DNA from: Linderina pennispora | Taxonomy: Eukaryota; Kickxellomycota; Kickxellomycetes; Kickxellales; Kickxellaceae | DNA length: 63,275 bases | Assembly: GCF_002104995.1 (NCBI RefSeq) | Contig: NW_024468292.1 | Location: 1-63,275 of the forward strand | Direction: 5' to 3' | Notes under the pieces: model-generated | The model's input: only the letters and a program-made list of their open reading frames with translations | Database searches by the model: none | What the model was told of the DNA's origin: nothing | Shown: positions 9,346 to 19,822 of the stretch, in pieces | Numbering within the stretch: position 1 is the stretch's first letter | Layout of the letters: each line of letters opens with the position of its first letter | Made by a program: the position numbers and the translations under genes

Positions 9346-12119
9346 TTACGACGCCTGTGGGGCCGACGGCACAGCCAGCTCCGTAATTAGCCTGCAGCAC
9401 ACGTCAAAGAACGGGAACGCATTGACCACGCGCTCCTGCGCCAATCTACTTGCGCCATTGCCGGCGCCGACGCCATCGGCGGTCAGCGACACGTCTGTGC
9501 GTGCCAATGACACGCGGCCGACGACGCTGCCGGGCATGTAGCTGCCGGGCGCCTTCCCCTGGCTACGCGGCGTGCCGCCCAGGAACTGGCCAGAGCTCTG
9601 TGATTCGGCCAGATTGCGTCTTTGGTTGATGTCGATTGCGCGCACCGGCGACTTTGCCAGCGAGCCGGGGATCGGAATACCACCCGAAGCCTCTATACTC
9701 TCGCTGGACTCTTCAAAGCCCGCTGCAGACGACATCGGCGAGCCGCCGCCCAACCGCCGCTGCATGGTGCGTGCTGGTAATGTGTCGGGCTCCGGCAGCA
9801 TGTCTGAGCGGTCGTGGCCGGCTGGCAGCGATGGCGCGGGCACCTCAGCTGGAATCTGGATAGGGTAGTCCGAGTCCAGGAACTGGTCGTCGAGCGACCG
9901 CGGCTCGGCCTGCTCGGCACCCATCATCATGGCGACGTCGTCCAATACCGCCGAAACGGGCCGTGCAGCCGATGACATCCGCCGGCGGGCTGCCTGGATG
10001 AACGGTGGTGGCGGAGCTATCAGCGTGTTCTCACCTGCACGGTATGTCGGGATGGTGCCCGAGTCGCTGGCGCCCAAGTCAGCCGTGGACTTGGGGGTCG
10101 GGATAACAGCCTTGAAGTCGACCAGGTAGTTGTCACGCGAGTCGAGCTTGTACAGCTGCAGGTCGATCTTGACCTGGCGGCCCTGCGCGTCGATATACAT
10201 GGCACGCAGATGGTAGGGGTTAAAGTGCTTCCACTTCATGCCCAGCTGCAGCAGCGCCCGGTAGACCTCAGCCATGACGTCGGCAGGCGGCGACCGCGAC
10301 CGGATGCCGAAATGCCAGCGTGTACGCGTCAGCTTCGCCCGCTTGCGCATCACCGTGGGCTTACGCGCCGCCGGCGTCTCATCGCTGGAGCGAGCCAGCG
10401 GGCTCGGCACATTGACCGAGTGCGGCGGCACCACCGATCCTGCCGGGCTGCCGTCGGTGCTGCTGTTCTCGCTGCTGTTGCCCGACCGGTGCGCGTACGG
10501 GCTCAGGTGGCTCTGCGATGCCGTGCGCACCGATGCATGCGCCAGGCTCGCTACCGACGAGTTTGACTGCCCCGCCACGCCATTCGCACCTGGCAGTGGC
10601 GGCAACTGCGCGCGGAAATAGTTCGATGGCGTCCGTGACGGCACCGCTGAGCCCGTCGTCCCTAGCGCCTGCTGGGCAACTGCTGCTGCACCCGACGATG
10701 GTCCGGCGCGACGCAGAGTCGTGAGCGGGCGCCAGTGGCGACGACACGCGCGGGGCTGGGACGGCGTTGGGGCCGCGCAGACGCATCTTGTACATTTGCG
10801 ATTCGAGCGTGTGGCCAGCGGAGCGCGGCAGGCTGGAGCCCAGAATGGCGATGCTCGACGGCGTACCGTCGTCATCGTCGTTGGAGTTGTTTGCCAGCGG
10901 CGATGATGATGCAGTGCCGGTGCTATCGCGTAGGTCGATGGCGGCGTTGAAGGCGGCGGGTGGCGATGATGCCAGCGCAAAGTTGCGGATCCCCTGGGTG
11001 TTCGAGTGCCGGCTCTGCTCAAGCATGTGGCGATTATCCAGAGTCAGCTGATACGCGACTTTAGCTGGGTTGGTGCCGCGCTGCCGCAGCTGCTTGACCA
11101 GCGACATGCGTGTCATCTCGAGCTGCTTCTCGAGCTCACCCAGAATCGACTCGTCCAGGCGTGCCAGCGACTCAATGTCAGTGCTCTCGGGCAGCGGCTT
11201 CAGGTACTCGGGCAGGTCAGTGATGAACCATGGCTGCTGGCGCACCTGCGACAGCGACATGCGCTTGAGCGGGTCGACCTGCAGGAGTCCCGACAGAACC
11301 TGCTTGGCGCCCGGTGACAGGAAGCCAGGCATGGTAAAGATGCCGGATGTGATCTTTTTGAACAGCGCCGGAATGTGGTCGTCGTCGAATGGCAGGCGGC
11401 CGCACAGCATCACATACAGAATCACTCCGCACGACCACGCGTCGACCTCAGGGCCCGCGTACAGCTTGCCGTTGATGACCTCGGGAGCCGCGTAGTTGGG
11501 TGACCCGCACGACGTCTGCAGGAACTCGCCGTCCTTCATGATATTGGACAAGCCAAAATCAGCCACTTTGACGTTATTGTATGGATCCAGAAGCACATTC
11601 TCGGGCTTCAAGTCGCGGTGCACAATGTTGCGGCGATGGCAGTACTCGACGGCCGAGACGATCTGCTGGAAGAAGCGCCGCGCGTCCTTCTCAGCCATGC
11701 GCCCGCGCTCGACAATGTAGTTGAAGAGCTCGCCGCCAGCATACTCGATGACCATGATGATGTCGGTGGGCGTGGTGATGACCTCGTACAGCTTGATGAT
11801 GTGCGGATGCCGCAACATCTTCAGGTACTGGATCTCGCGGTTGACCCGCCCGATCATGTCCGAGTGCGCCAGCTTGCTGCGCCCAATGATCTTTTAGCGC
11901 CACCTTGTGACCTGTCTGCGAGTGCACGGCCACTATACACCAGCATATGGAAGCAGAGGAGGGAAAAAAGGTGAGGGTGGAGGATTGAGAAGATACCAAA
12001 AATGTGTTGGGGGAGGGCAGTTTGAGGTTTGTATTGTACTTACGCTTGACCTTGCCAAAGGACCCGACGCCGAGGGTCTGCAGCACGGTGTAGTTGCCAA
12101 TCTTCTGCTTTCCGGACAT
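9346..12119 (-). CDS. SNF1: SNF1/AMPK catalytic subunit (Ser/Thr kinase)
   Basis: Energy-sensing kinase that relieves glucose repression and responds to low ATP. Exon 1 is 12119-12044 (MSGKQKIGNY.. with P-loop GVGSFGKV). A 111-bp intron spans 12043-11933 (5' GTAAGT). Exon 2 runs from 11932 to the stop at 9346. Seen are the VALK lysine, HRDLKPEN, DFGLSN, the activation loop TSCGSPNYAAPEV whose Thr matches the upstream-kinase site, and a C-terminal adenylate-sensor-like domain (AEVYRALLQLGMKWK.., YLVDFKAV). The joined length is about 886 aa, longer than yeast Snf1 because of Ser/Ala-rich linkers. Two frame breaks occur, each one extra base. One lies in 11891-11895, right after the VALK lysine. 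The other lies around 10672-10750, where a 76-bp intron is an alternative. Confidence 0.93.
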
Positions 12120-12490
12120 CGTGTTGTGTTGGTGGCTCTTGTCTTTGGAGCTGCTTCCGTCTCGGCCCAAGGAGAACCGTCTCAGAACCTTCTTAGGGCT
12201 TAGTGCGTGAATTGTTGCAGGCTTGCTGTTTGTAGGGACTGAATATGCAGGCAGGTTGTTCTGCTGGTATATTCCAAAAAAGTATCGCTTTTACCACAGA
12301 GTGGTTATGAAATAAAACTGAGGAATAAGAGTGAAATAATTACACGAGCGAAAAAATTGAGAGGAGAGCAGGAGGAGCTCATGCCAGGGGCGGGTGGACT
12401 GAACGTCGTCAGCATGAAAAAAAAAATCGGAGCATGTGTTTGCAATCACGTGTGCCAATCAAATTGTGGCACCTATCCTTCCCGCACCGG
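12120..12490. other. intergenic: SNF1 upstream region
   Basis: Contains the promoter of the SNF1 kinase gene (minus) and the 3' flank of the alpha/beta-hydrolase gene. A CACGTG E-box lies at 12447-12452 within CAATCACGTG, the same extended motif seen upstream of the Cbf1-type gene. Confidence 0.5.
12447..12452. promoter_or_regulatory. E-box CACGTG upstream of SNF1
   Basis: A palindromic CACGTG preceded by CAAT. It is a candidate Cbf1-class bHLH site by motif only. Confidence 0.35.
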
Positions 12491-14380
12491 TCAGCTGGTG
12501 GTGGTGTACCGTCGCATTCGCAGCGGGGCATCGAGCAGCGAGCCGTAGATGACGAATCCACAAGTATCGGCATCACCTGCGTCATGTGGGCCGACGATCT
12601 TGGAGTCATGGGCAAGATCACGATCATCGACGAGGATCAGCTCCTGGGCCAGCTCGCCCACCGGCTCGATGCGGTCCACGGTGGACTTGCGAGGCCCGGG
12701 GCTGGTCGGCGGCGACCTGCATGCCAGCCTTACCTGCTCCATGCCCTCCAGCGCAATCTCGCCCACGGGCCTGCCCATCCACTCACGCACTCTGACTTGC
12801 TCGTGCCAAGGCGCCGGTGCAATGCGTGTCCGGTCCGGCAGCTCATCGAGCCACGGCTCGTGCCGTGTAAACGCACGCACCACCAGGTTGAACGAGCAGT
12901 GGGCGTCAATCAGCGGCATGTGGCCGGCGCCCTCGAGCCACACCAGCGGGCAGCCCAGCAGCTTCGCCAATGTGCGGCCGCAGACCGGCCGGATCACACG
13001 ATCCTTCCGCCCGTGGATCACCAGGAAGCGCGTCGTTGGGTTCTGCGTCTGAATGCGGCGCACGCGCGCGGGCGTCAGCCGGTGGCCCAGGCAGGCCATG
13101 AACTGGTGCAGGTCGCCCGAGGTCTCGCGCTTCTGGTCGGTGCCTGGGGTGCTCTGCGTGCCATGCCGGGTCATCTGCACTGTGCCGATTATCGGTGAGG
13201 ACTGCGTATGCGGGAATCTGGGCGGCTCTGGCGACTCGGTGCTGACCGATGTAGTGGCATGAGCGGTTTTGGGCGGCGAGGCTGTGCGGTACTCGGCCAA
13301 GTCGGACTCGATGCGTGCAAACAGCGTCCGCAGCATCTGGCGGTTTGTTAGATCGCAGCCCACAGCCTCTGAGCCGATCGGATCGCGGAACGGCGCCTGC
13401 GCCCAGTCGCGCGAAAACACCAGGTCGATCAGATGGCCGGGGTCGCTGCCCAGTGCCGCCATGCCATTGAATGCAAATTTGACTTCCTTGGCCGTCGGCA
13501 GCGCCATCGATGCGCTATGCCACGTATCCACCAGCGCCACCGACGCATACCGGTCTTCCCGGTCATTCATCAGACACAGCTCCTGTGCAATCATGCCGCC
13601 CATCGACACGCCCACCAAATGCACATTATCATGCCACCCCAGATGCTCCATCACCTGCATTGCGTCCCGGGCCATCTGCGTGATCCGGTACGGCCCACTG
13701 GCCAGTGTGGTGCGCCCGCTGCCGCGGTTGTCGAACACACACACAGTGTAGTCGCCCAGGTGCGCAAAATACCGGGTCTGCAGCCGCCAGAACATGGTGC
13801 TGCCCAGCATGCCCATCAGCAACAGCAGCCGCCTAGGCCCACTCCCAAACACCTCATAGTATACCTGGCACTCCTCGCGCCGCTTCGGCCCGACGCCCAG
13901 CCGCCGCCGCATCTGCGACACATCCACCAGTCCGCAGTCCACGCGGTCCGGCAGGTCCATCAGCCCGTCTATCATTCCCTGCACTGCCAGCGTCTCTGTC
14001 GGCAGTGGCGGTGGCAAGCGGCGCTTCTCGGCCATTGCCACTGCCAGCGCACCTTGCTCCGACCACTGCTCCTCGCGAGTGGTGTCCGGCGACATCGACG
14101 ACTCGGTGCTGCTTGCAGTCACTGGTATAGGTGTCACTGGCTGTGACGCTGTGGTGAGCTTGGTGTGCGGCGAGCTTGGCATTGACTGCGCACCCAGATG
14201 CTTCAAGGGCATTAGTGCCCGCCGCAGTCCGTGCGCCATCGAGTGCGATAGCCGCTGCACCGGCGACCCGTGGCTACTGCTGACCTCGCTGCTCGCGTGG
14301 TTGAGCCGTGGAACCGGAAATGCGCCAAGACTTTCTGCCGATCGCTCTTTTGAAGAATCCATGCTGGGCGTTTCTATCAT
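12491..14380 (-). CDS. alpha/beta-hydrolase fold protein
   Basis: 629 aa from the ATG at 14380 (another in-frame ATG lies six codons on). Residues 1-150 are Ser/Pro-rich and low-complexity. The hydrolase domain starts near 170. It contains FDNRGSGRT, the nucleophile elbow GVSMGG with Ser at about 259, an acid in HGRKDRVI and a histidine in EGAGHMPLI, so the triad looks complete. A Ser/Thr-rich insertion separates the lid-like region from the C-terminal half. There is no signal peptide. The family covers esterases, lipases and epoxide or haloalkane hydrolases. The substrate is not deducible. The C-terminal 150 residues have no domain I recognise. Confidence 0.85.
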   Translation of the reverse strand: MIETPSMDSSKERSAESLGAFPVPRLNHASSEVSSSHGSPVQRLSHSMAHGLRRALMPLKHLGAQSMPSSPHTKLTTASQPVTPIPVTASSTESSMSPDTTREEQWSEQGALAVAMAEKRRLPPPLPTETLAVQGMIDGLMDLPDRVDCGLVDVSQMRRRLGVGPKRREECQVYYEVFGSGPRRLLLLMGMLGSTMFWRLQTRYFAHLGDYTVCVFDNRGSGRTTLASGPYRITQMARDAMQVMEHLGWHDNVHLVGVSMGGMIAQELCLMNDREDRYASVALVDTWHSASMALPTAKEVKFAFNGMAALGSDPGHLIDLVFSRDWAQAPFRDPIGSEAVGCDLTNRQMLRTLFARIESDLAEYRTASPPKTAHATTSVSTESPEPPRFPHTQSSPIIGTVQMTRHGTQSTPGTDQKRETSGDLHQFMACLGHRLTPARVRRIQTQNPTTRFLVIHGRKDRVIRPVCGRTLAKLLGCPLVWLEGAGHMPLIDAHCSFNLVVRAFTRHEPWLDELPDRTRIAPAPWHEQVRVREWMGRPVGEIALEGMEQVRLACRSPPTSPGPRKSTVDRIEPVGELAQELILVDDRDLAHDSKIVGPHDAGDADTCGFVIYGSLLDAPLRMRRYTTTS

Positions 14381-14631
14381 GTAATACAAGTTTTCCGAGC
14401 TGGAAGGCGTCCCCCTCAGTCGATGGTATGTGAATTAATTAAAACCTATATTAAAGAGGGTGGAGATGGAACAAGAAAGAAAAGAATTTACAACCTGAGG
14501 AGAAGAAGGGCGTGTTTTGGTGGTATTTTTTCCGCCAGCCTGTCTTGCACAACTGACTTTCACACTCGCTGGCATCGCAAAGCCAGAAGCTGACTGCGAG
14601 AATCCTTGATTTTTCCCCTCTGCTCGGTATT

Positions 14632-14642
14632 GGGGGGGGGGG
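14632..14642. repeat. G11 homopolymer tract
   Basis: Eleven consecutive G in the space between the hydrolase start and the protease stop. It is a likely site of slippage or miscalled length. Confidence 0.85.
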
Positions 14643-14748
14643 ATCGAACCTGGCCTCTGCCGGCATGCATTCCAGGTTCTGCGAGTCGTTTTGCGAGGTT
14701 TCCGGACAAGGCAAAACACAAAAACATAAAGCCTCCTCTTCACATCCA

Positions 14749-15756
14749 TTATGCCAATGCCAGACACATTGCAATATGCACTGCTGCTGCCACCACCGCT
14801 GCTATACCACTTGCCGGCCCCGCCGCAGCCGCCGACGTCAGCGACTCGCTTGCCACCGCCAGCACCGTCGACCCCTCCGATGCCTCAGCCATCAGCGTCG
14901 CATTCGGGTGCACCGTGGTTGAATTCACAACCAAGATCTTGTCCCTCTCCAGCCCCGCATTCTGGGCAATCCAGTCAGCATAATACGCCGCATACGTATA
15001 GAACCCGGCGCCACCTTCGGTCCCGCACATGTTGCCGCCACTACTCGCCTTGCCCTCCTCGCCATACGATGTCACGCCCACCAGCCCCCAGTCGCCTGCG
15101 TCATTATACTGACCCATCAGCGGCCCGCCGCTATCGGCATTGCACGTGTCGCGGCCCACGGTTCCGTCCGTGCACATCTGGGTGTCTTGCTTCCAGTGGG
15201 GATTCAAGCTCTTGCAGTGCGTCACATTGCCCAGCCGTAGCTCCACCGCCATCAGCTGCGTGGCCAAAGAGCCCTTCTGGTTCGTCGTCTGCCCGTACCC
15301 GGTCGCCACCAGCCGCGCTCCCCAGTCATAGCCCTTGATGATTTTCATCGGCGTGCTAACGTTGGCGGGCACCGACGAGTTCAGCAGTATCAGCCCAATG
15401 TCATTCGATACTATGTCGGCAGAATACGATGGATGTGCAATGGTCTTGTTCACAAAATACGGGTGCGTCAGATTGAACCCCTCGCTGCTCAGCTGCCCCA
15501 CACCCACTGTGAACTGCTCCGGCTCGTAGTTGTCGCCCAGAAGGCTCTGCACACAGTGCGCAGCCGTCAGAACTGCGCGCGGCGATATCAGCGTGCCCCC
15601 GCATACTGTCGTCTGCTTGGCCGATGTCGCTACCAGCACAAGTGCTGTAGCGTTATACTGGCCGGGAAGTGCCGCCTGCCCGCCCAGGATCCGCGGCCCG
15701 TTCAATGCTAGTGTGAGTGGGAGAGCGAGGGCTAATAGTATGGACAGTGTATGCAT
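14749..15756 (-). CDS. secreted trypsin-like serine protease (S1 family), possibly GPI-anchored
   Basis: 335 aa. The start ATG at 15756 gives a signal peptide (HTLSILLALALPLTLAL) followed by a zymogen-type cleavage site R22/ILGG. Catalytic residues are His67 (LTAAHC), Asp119 (SNDIGLILL) and Ser209 (CNADSGGPL). Asp203, six residues before Ser209, occupies the base of the S1 pocket and predicts cleavage after Arg or Lys. Several N-glycosylation sequons are present. After the protease domain a Ser/Ala-rich spacer leads to a hydrophobic C-terminal tail (residues about 310-335), as in GPI-anchored proteins. An upstream in-frame ATG exists but would bury the signal peptide. The upstream region is shared with the divergent phosphotransferase gene. 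Confidence 0.93.
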   Translation of the reverse strand: MHTLSILLALALPLTLALNGPRILGGQAALPGQYNATALVLVATSAKQTTVCGGTLISPRAVLTAAHCVQSLLGDNYEPEQFTVGVGQLSSEGFNLTHPYFVNKTIAHPSYSADIVSNDIGLILLNSSVPANVSTPMKIIKGYDWGARLVATGYGQTTNQKGSLATQLMAVELRLGNVTHCKSLNPHWKQDTQMCTDGTVGRDTCNADSGGPLMGQYNDAGDWGLVGVTSYGEEGKASSGGNMCGTEGGAGFYTYAAYYADWIAQNAGLERDKILVVNSTTVHPNATLMAEASEGSTVLAVASESLTSAAAAGPASGIAAVVAAAVHIAMCLALA

Positions 15757-16068
15757 AACAGAATAAGTAAATAAATACTCGGCAGAGGTAAACAAAGAGA
15801 GGGAGATTGTCCCAGTATGTGTGCACCATGCCTCGCATCTATTTTTGCCCAGCTGAGGAACTTGGCAAAGAGATCTCATCAGTCCACGATCAAATCAACC
15901 AGATCAGCACATGCCGTGGGGCGTGTCACAGCACGTGATACATCATTTGGAAGTCACTTTCTCCAAATTTCACGCATGAAAAAGCGTTGGGAGCCGGGCA
16001 CTCCGTCCACTATTTCGGCCCGCTTCTTCTCTTTCCGCCATACATTTTTTTCCCTATATTAATTCACA
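15757..16068. promoter_or_regulatory. bidirectional promoter region (protease / aminoalcohol phosphotransferase)
   Basis: A 312-bp divergent intergenic region. It contains an E-box CACGTG at 15932-15937. In yeast, phospholipid genes are controlled by bHLH factors at E-box-like sites, so the site may matter for the phosphotransferase gene. That link is inference. Confidence 0.45.
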
Positions 16069-17250
16069 ATGGCGTACATTCCCTCGCAATACCTGCCCAA
16101 CCTGAAAAAATACAAGTACGCGGCCATCGACAAGTCGCTAATCAGCAAGTATGTGCTGGCCGAGTACTGGAACCAGCTGGTGAAGATCTTCCCGCTGACC
16201 ATGGCGGCGAACATGGTGACTTTGCTGGGCTCGCTGCACGTGCTGCTGGCAATGGGTTTAATGCAGGTGTACGCGCCGAACCTGACAGAGACATGTCCGT
16301 CGTGGGTGTACTTTGCGTACTCGCTGTGCATCTGGATCTACGGGTCGTTTGACGCGGTGGACGGGAAGCAGGCGCGGCGGACAGGCACGGCGAGTCCGCT
16401 GGGAGAGCTGTTTGACCACGGGTGCGACTCGCTGGTGGTATCGCAGATTATGATTCTGTATGCGGCGACGTGCCAGCTGGGCGAGACGTGGTGGACGGCG
16501 GCGCTGGTGTTTTTTTCGCTGGCCAATTTCTACATGTCGACCATGGAGGAGTACCATACACATGTGCTCTACCTCGGGTACTTTTCGGGTCCCGTTGAGG
16601 GCATCCTGAGCTTCTCGCTGGCCACCCTGGCTACGGGGATCTGGGGCCCAGAGTTCTGGCACACTAAGGTCTTTGCAGTGCTGCCTACGGCCGTGTCGCA
16701 GTACCTGCCGGAGCTGACGCTGGCGCACTCGGTGGTGGTGGGCATGGGCGCGATCCTGATCCCGACCATCTACGCCAGCCTCGATAACATTTCCATTGCC
16801 TGCCGCGAGCAGAACAGGAGCGTGGCCGTGGCCGTGGCCGATGTGGTGCCGTTTGTTGCCTCGATCAGCAGCGTGACGCTGTGGCTGTATGCGTCGCCGG
16901 AGATTCTCGGCCAGCACCTGGTGCTGTTCCTGCTGTTTGTCGGCTTCGCCTTCTCGTACATCGTCGGTCGCGTTATCGTCGCCCATGTCACAGGCGCGCC
17001 TTTCCCCAAGCTCAACAGGATGCACGTGCCTATTTTCCTCGGCACCCTCAACGCCGTCATGCCCATGCTGGGGCTGCCCAAGCTGGCCGATGGCGTCCAT
17101 GAGCTGTATCTGGTGTACGCCTGCCTTGTCTACACGGCCGTGCAGTACGCCCACTTTGCCCTGGAGGTCATCAGCACAATCTGCCAGTACCTCGACATCA
17201 ACTGCCTTACCATCAAGCACAAGGCCGACGCCAGCAAAAAGTCCAATTAA
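16069..17250 (+). CDS. choline/ethanolamine phosphotransferase (Kennedy pathway)
   Basis: 393 aa, single exon. It transfers phosphocholine or phosphoethanolamine from the CDP-alcohol to diacylglycerol in the ER or Golgi membrane. The CDP-alcohol phosphatidyltransferase signature is exact: Asp98-Gly99-x2-Ala102-Arg103-x8-Gly112-x3-Asp116-x3-Asp120. Multiple hydrophobic helices follow (about 7-8 in all). Length and the N-terminal YKYAAIDKSLISKY / YWNQLVKIFP region match yeast Cpt1 and Ept1. Which alcohol it prefers cannot be decided from the sequence. The start context CACAATGG is favourable. Confidence 0.95.
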   Translation: MAYIPSQYLPNLKKYKYAAIDKSLISKYVLAEYWNQLVKIFPLTMAANMVTLLGSLHVLLAMGLMQVYAPNLTETCPSWVYFAYSLCIWIYGSFDAVDGKQARRTGTASPLGELFDHGCDSLVVSQIMILYAATCQLGETWWTAALVFFSLANFYMSTMEEYHTHVLYLGYFSGPVEGILSFSLATLATGIWGPEFWHTKVFAVLPTAVSQYLPELTLAHSVVVGMGAILIPTIYASLDNISIACREQNRSVAVAVADVVPFVASISSVTLWLYASPEILGQHLVLFLLFVGFAFSYIVGRVIVAHVTGAPFPKLNRMHVPIFLGTLNAVMPMLGLPKLADGVHELYLVYACLVYTAVQYAHFALEVISTICQYLDINCLTIKHKADASKKSN

Positions 17251-17294
17251 TCGTCCCGGTTTTCCTTCTAAATACATTTCACTTAAAATTCCAG

Positions 17295-18491
17295 TTACTG
17301 CTTGACGGTAATGCCAGCCTTGCGCAGTGCATTGGCCAGGTCGCTAACAAGGTCGTCGACGTGCTCGATGCCCACGCACAGACGGATCAGGTCTTCGGGC
17401 AGGTGTCGCTGCTTGCGGATCTCCGCCGGAATAGACGCATGCGACATCTTGCACGGCATCGAGATCAGCGAGTTTACGCACCCGAAGCTGACTGAGATGC
17501 CCCACAGCCGCGCGCTCTCCACAATGCGCTCCGACACGCCGACGTCGCCGGTCTCGAAGCTCAGCACCGCCCCGGGCCCGCTGGCCAGCGACCGATGCAG
17601 CTCATACTGCGGGTGCGACTTGAGCCCTGGATAATGAACCTTGAGCCCCTGCGCCTCCAGGAACTCGGCAATCTGTTCGGCATTCGCCTGCTGCTTGTCC
17701 ATGCGGATCGCCAGCGTCTTGACGCCGCGCAGCAGCAGCCACGAGTCGAACGCTCCCAGCCCCGAGCCGTTCGAGTTGATCACAAAATACAGCTGATCCG
17801 CCACCTGCGCCGTCTTGCACCCGATCACGCCCGCCATCAGATCATGGTGGCCCGACAGATACTTGGTGCCCGAGTGGTACTCGATGTCGGCGCCCAGCTC
17901 CAGCGTGTTCTGCAGCAGCGGCGACATCATCGTGTTGTCCACCACCACCAGCGCCGCCGGGCACTGCTCGTGCACCTTGCTTGCTATTGTGCGGATATCC
18001 GCGATCTTAATCAGCGGGTTCGTCGGCGACTCCAGCAGCACCAGACGCGTCTTCACCGGGTCCAGCCGCTCCGCCACCTTCTCCGGCTGCGTTGTGTCCA
18101 CATTGTGCACCTTGACGCCGTTATACTGCGACACGTATGTCAGCAGACGGTTCGTCCCGCCGTACAGGTCGTCGCCGGCAATGATCTCCTGCCCACTCTT
18201 CACCAGCCGCAGAATCACATCCAGCGCTGTCATCCCCGTAGACACTACGAACGCCCGCTCCGCCCGCATGATCTTTGCCATGTGTGCTTCCACTGCCGTG
18301 CGCGTCGGATTTCCTGACCGCGAGTAGTCGTACTCGCCGCCCGTTCCGTCCGCCTGCGTCTGCTTGAACGTCGCCGTCTGGTAGATAGGCACCGATGCCG
18401 CATTGTAGTTGTCCTTGACGTTGTCGCTGTCCATGTGGACCAGCTCCGTGGCAATGTGGTACTGAGGTCTAGTGTCGTCGCTGCCAGCCAT
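17295..18491 (-). CDS. STR3: cystathionine beta-lyase (PLP enzyme of methionine synthesis)
   Basis: 398 aa from the ATG at 18491. A Cys/Met-metabolism PLP enzyme that converts cystathionine to homocysteine, pyruvate and ammonia. Seen are YSRSGNPTRT (residues 56-65), GDDLYGGTNRLL, VVVDNTMMSPLL and the PLP lysine Lys210 in HSGTKYLSGHHD. The GDDLYGGTNRLL and VDNTMMSP blocks favour the beta-lyase group over gamma-lyase or gamma-synthase, but the families are close. Codons upstream of 18491 are not a credible N-terminus. It is convergent with the phosphotransferase gene, with only 44 bp between their stops. No CACGTG is seen in the immediate upstream region. Confidence 0.88.
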   Translation of the reverse strand: MAGSDDTRPQYHIATELVHMDSDNVKDNYNAASVPIYQTATFKQTQADGTGGEYDYSRSGNPTRTAVEAHMAKIMRAERAFVVSTGMTALDVILRLVKSGQEIIAGDDLYGGTNRLLTYVSQYNGVKVHNVDTTQPEKVAERLDPVKTRLVLLESPTNPLIKIADIRTIASKVHEQCPAALVVVDNTMMSPLLQNTLELGADIEYHSGTKYLSGHHDLMAGVIGCKTAQVADQLYFVINSNGSGLGAFDSWLLLRGVKTLAIRMDKQQANAEQIAEFLEAQGLKVHYPGLKSHPQYELHRSLASGPGAVLSFETGDVGVSERIVESARLWGISVSFGCVNSLISMPCKMSHASIPAEIRKQRHLPEDLIRLCVGIEHVDDLVSDLANALRKAGITVKQ

Positions 18492-19220
18492 GATGAAGGG
18501 GTTTCTGTGCAAAAAAGAAAGAGAAAAGGTGAAGAAAAATTGTTGCTGAGAAGAAAAAAGTGAAAGAATTGCTGGAGTTGGCCAGTGCTGCCCCCACCCA
18601 TTTATAAAGCGGGCCACAGGCAATTAGATGACCTGTTACCAAGAGCAAATCTTCACACCACGCCAGACAATGACACAATCATTGCCGACGCTGATTGGTG
18701 CGGGTCGCTCACAGCGGATTTTTCTTGTGCAAATCATCACAACACTCCGAACCCCCGCTGTCGGTCCAACTGCTTTGCCGGGGAAACGCCCCCTGCTGAA
18801 GCTCTAGCACACGGGGGTGTAACGTATACACCGCCCTGCTGAGTCATGTAGACAGGGCAACCCGGGGATCGCATGTTGTTTTCTGAGAGATTACTCTAAA
18901 GTTGCCGGTATGAGTCGAAAAGGTCTCCAACGATGTCACTTCACTGTCGCGGGTTGGAAAGCTGAAGCCTGCCACCCTGCTTCTGCTAACTGTTGAGTTG
19001 AGAAGGAGGGAACATCAATGGCCGTGGCGTGCACTCTCTAAAGACAGTGCGAGAGGCGCCGATACACAATCCGGAAACATGCGAAGGGGAGACCCCGAGT
19101 GTACTAAAAAATATCCTTGACAAATTGACCTTATTACAGCAAGAACCATTCTGTTGTCAAGCCAGCCACCAACTGTAGAGCCGCCATGCTACCAGAAACA
19201 TCACAGGAAATGCTACTGCT
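18492..19220. other. intergenic spacer
   Basis: The promoter side of the cystathionine beta-lyase gene, then non-coding sequence. No supported gene or RNA is seen. Confidence 0.5.
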
Positions 19221-19822
19221 TTATGGTTTTCCTGTCAGGTAATACCAGTCGCCCATCGTCTCGTGGCCAGCATTGATGTAGTTTGGATCTTGGCTGGAGA
19301 GAGTGACAATATTAAACATGAGCGAGGTTAAAACAAGGGCACGGAGCTGCTTGTCCATGCTCGGTCTAATCTCCAGCTTTTCAGGATGGAGCTTCCTGAT
19401 ATTGAGTGTCGCAGCAACAGACTCATTGCCATCTCGCAGCTCCTACTGACTACCTTTGATTGGAGTGTTCCACTTGTAGTCAGTACCGCTCGCGTCTTTG
19501 AACTTCCAACCGAGCCGTGTAACTCCTTGCTCCAGTTTAAGTGTCATATCTCGTACTATTGCATATCTACAACTGGTGTTGCCTCCGGGCGATCGCTGCT
19601 CTTGACTTTGGATATGATGCCAGCAACCAGCATGGCATTGTCATCAAAATCGATTTCAACCGAACTGAGGATCAAGTTCGGGTACTTTACATATGCTCTG
19701 TAGACAGGCTCGCCAGAACCCTGGGCCGCATCGATGCTGTCAAAACAGCCGCTGTAGAAAACGACACACCTCACAGCGATGGGAACAGTCTTGGAGAAAA
19801 TTGTAAATGGATCTGTGGACAT
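19221..19822 (-). pseudogene. broken tubby-like (DUF6593-like) paralogue
   Basis: Reading minus from the ATG at 19822, the first 88 codons (FYSGCFDSIDAAQ.., MLVAGIISKV) align with the intact gene at 20230-20826. A frame change near 19556 leads into a second stretch containing LGWKFKDASGTDYKWNT and ending LTGKP at a TAA at 19221. Within it an in-frame TAG (19445-19443) sits exactly where the paralogue has Trp (KGSQ-stop-ELRDG against LKTQWELLDS), a one-base TGG to TAG change. The two lesions of different kinds show genuine inactivation. The C-terminal hydrophobic segment is still visible. Confidence 0.8.

Noticed and set aside
14632-14665. GGTTCGATCC-like T-loop motif next to the G11 run, suggesting a tRNA
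   Set aside because: On neither strand do an acceptor stem or anticodon arm pair with it. Only the T-loop consensus matches.
16258-17277. 339-codon minus-strand frame
   Set aside because: Antisense shadow of the phosphotransferase gene, Arg/His-rich with no domain.
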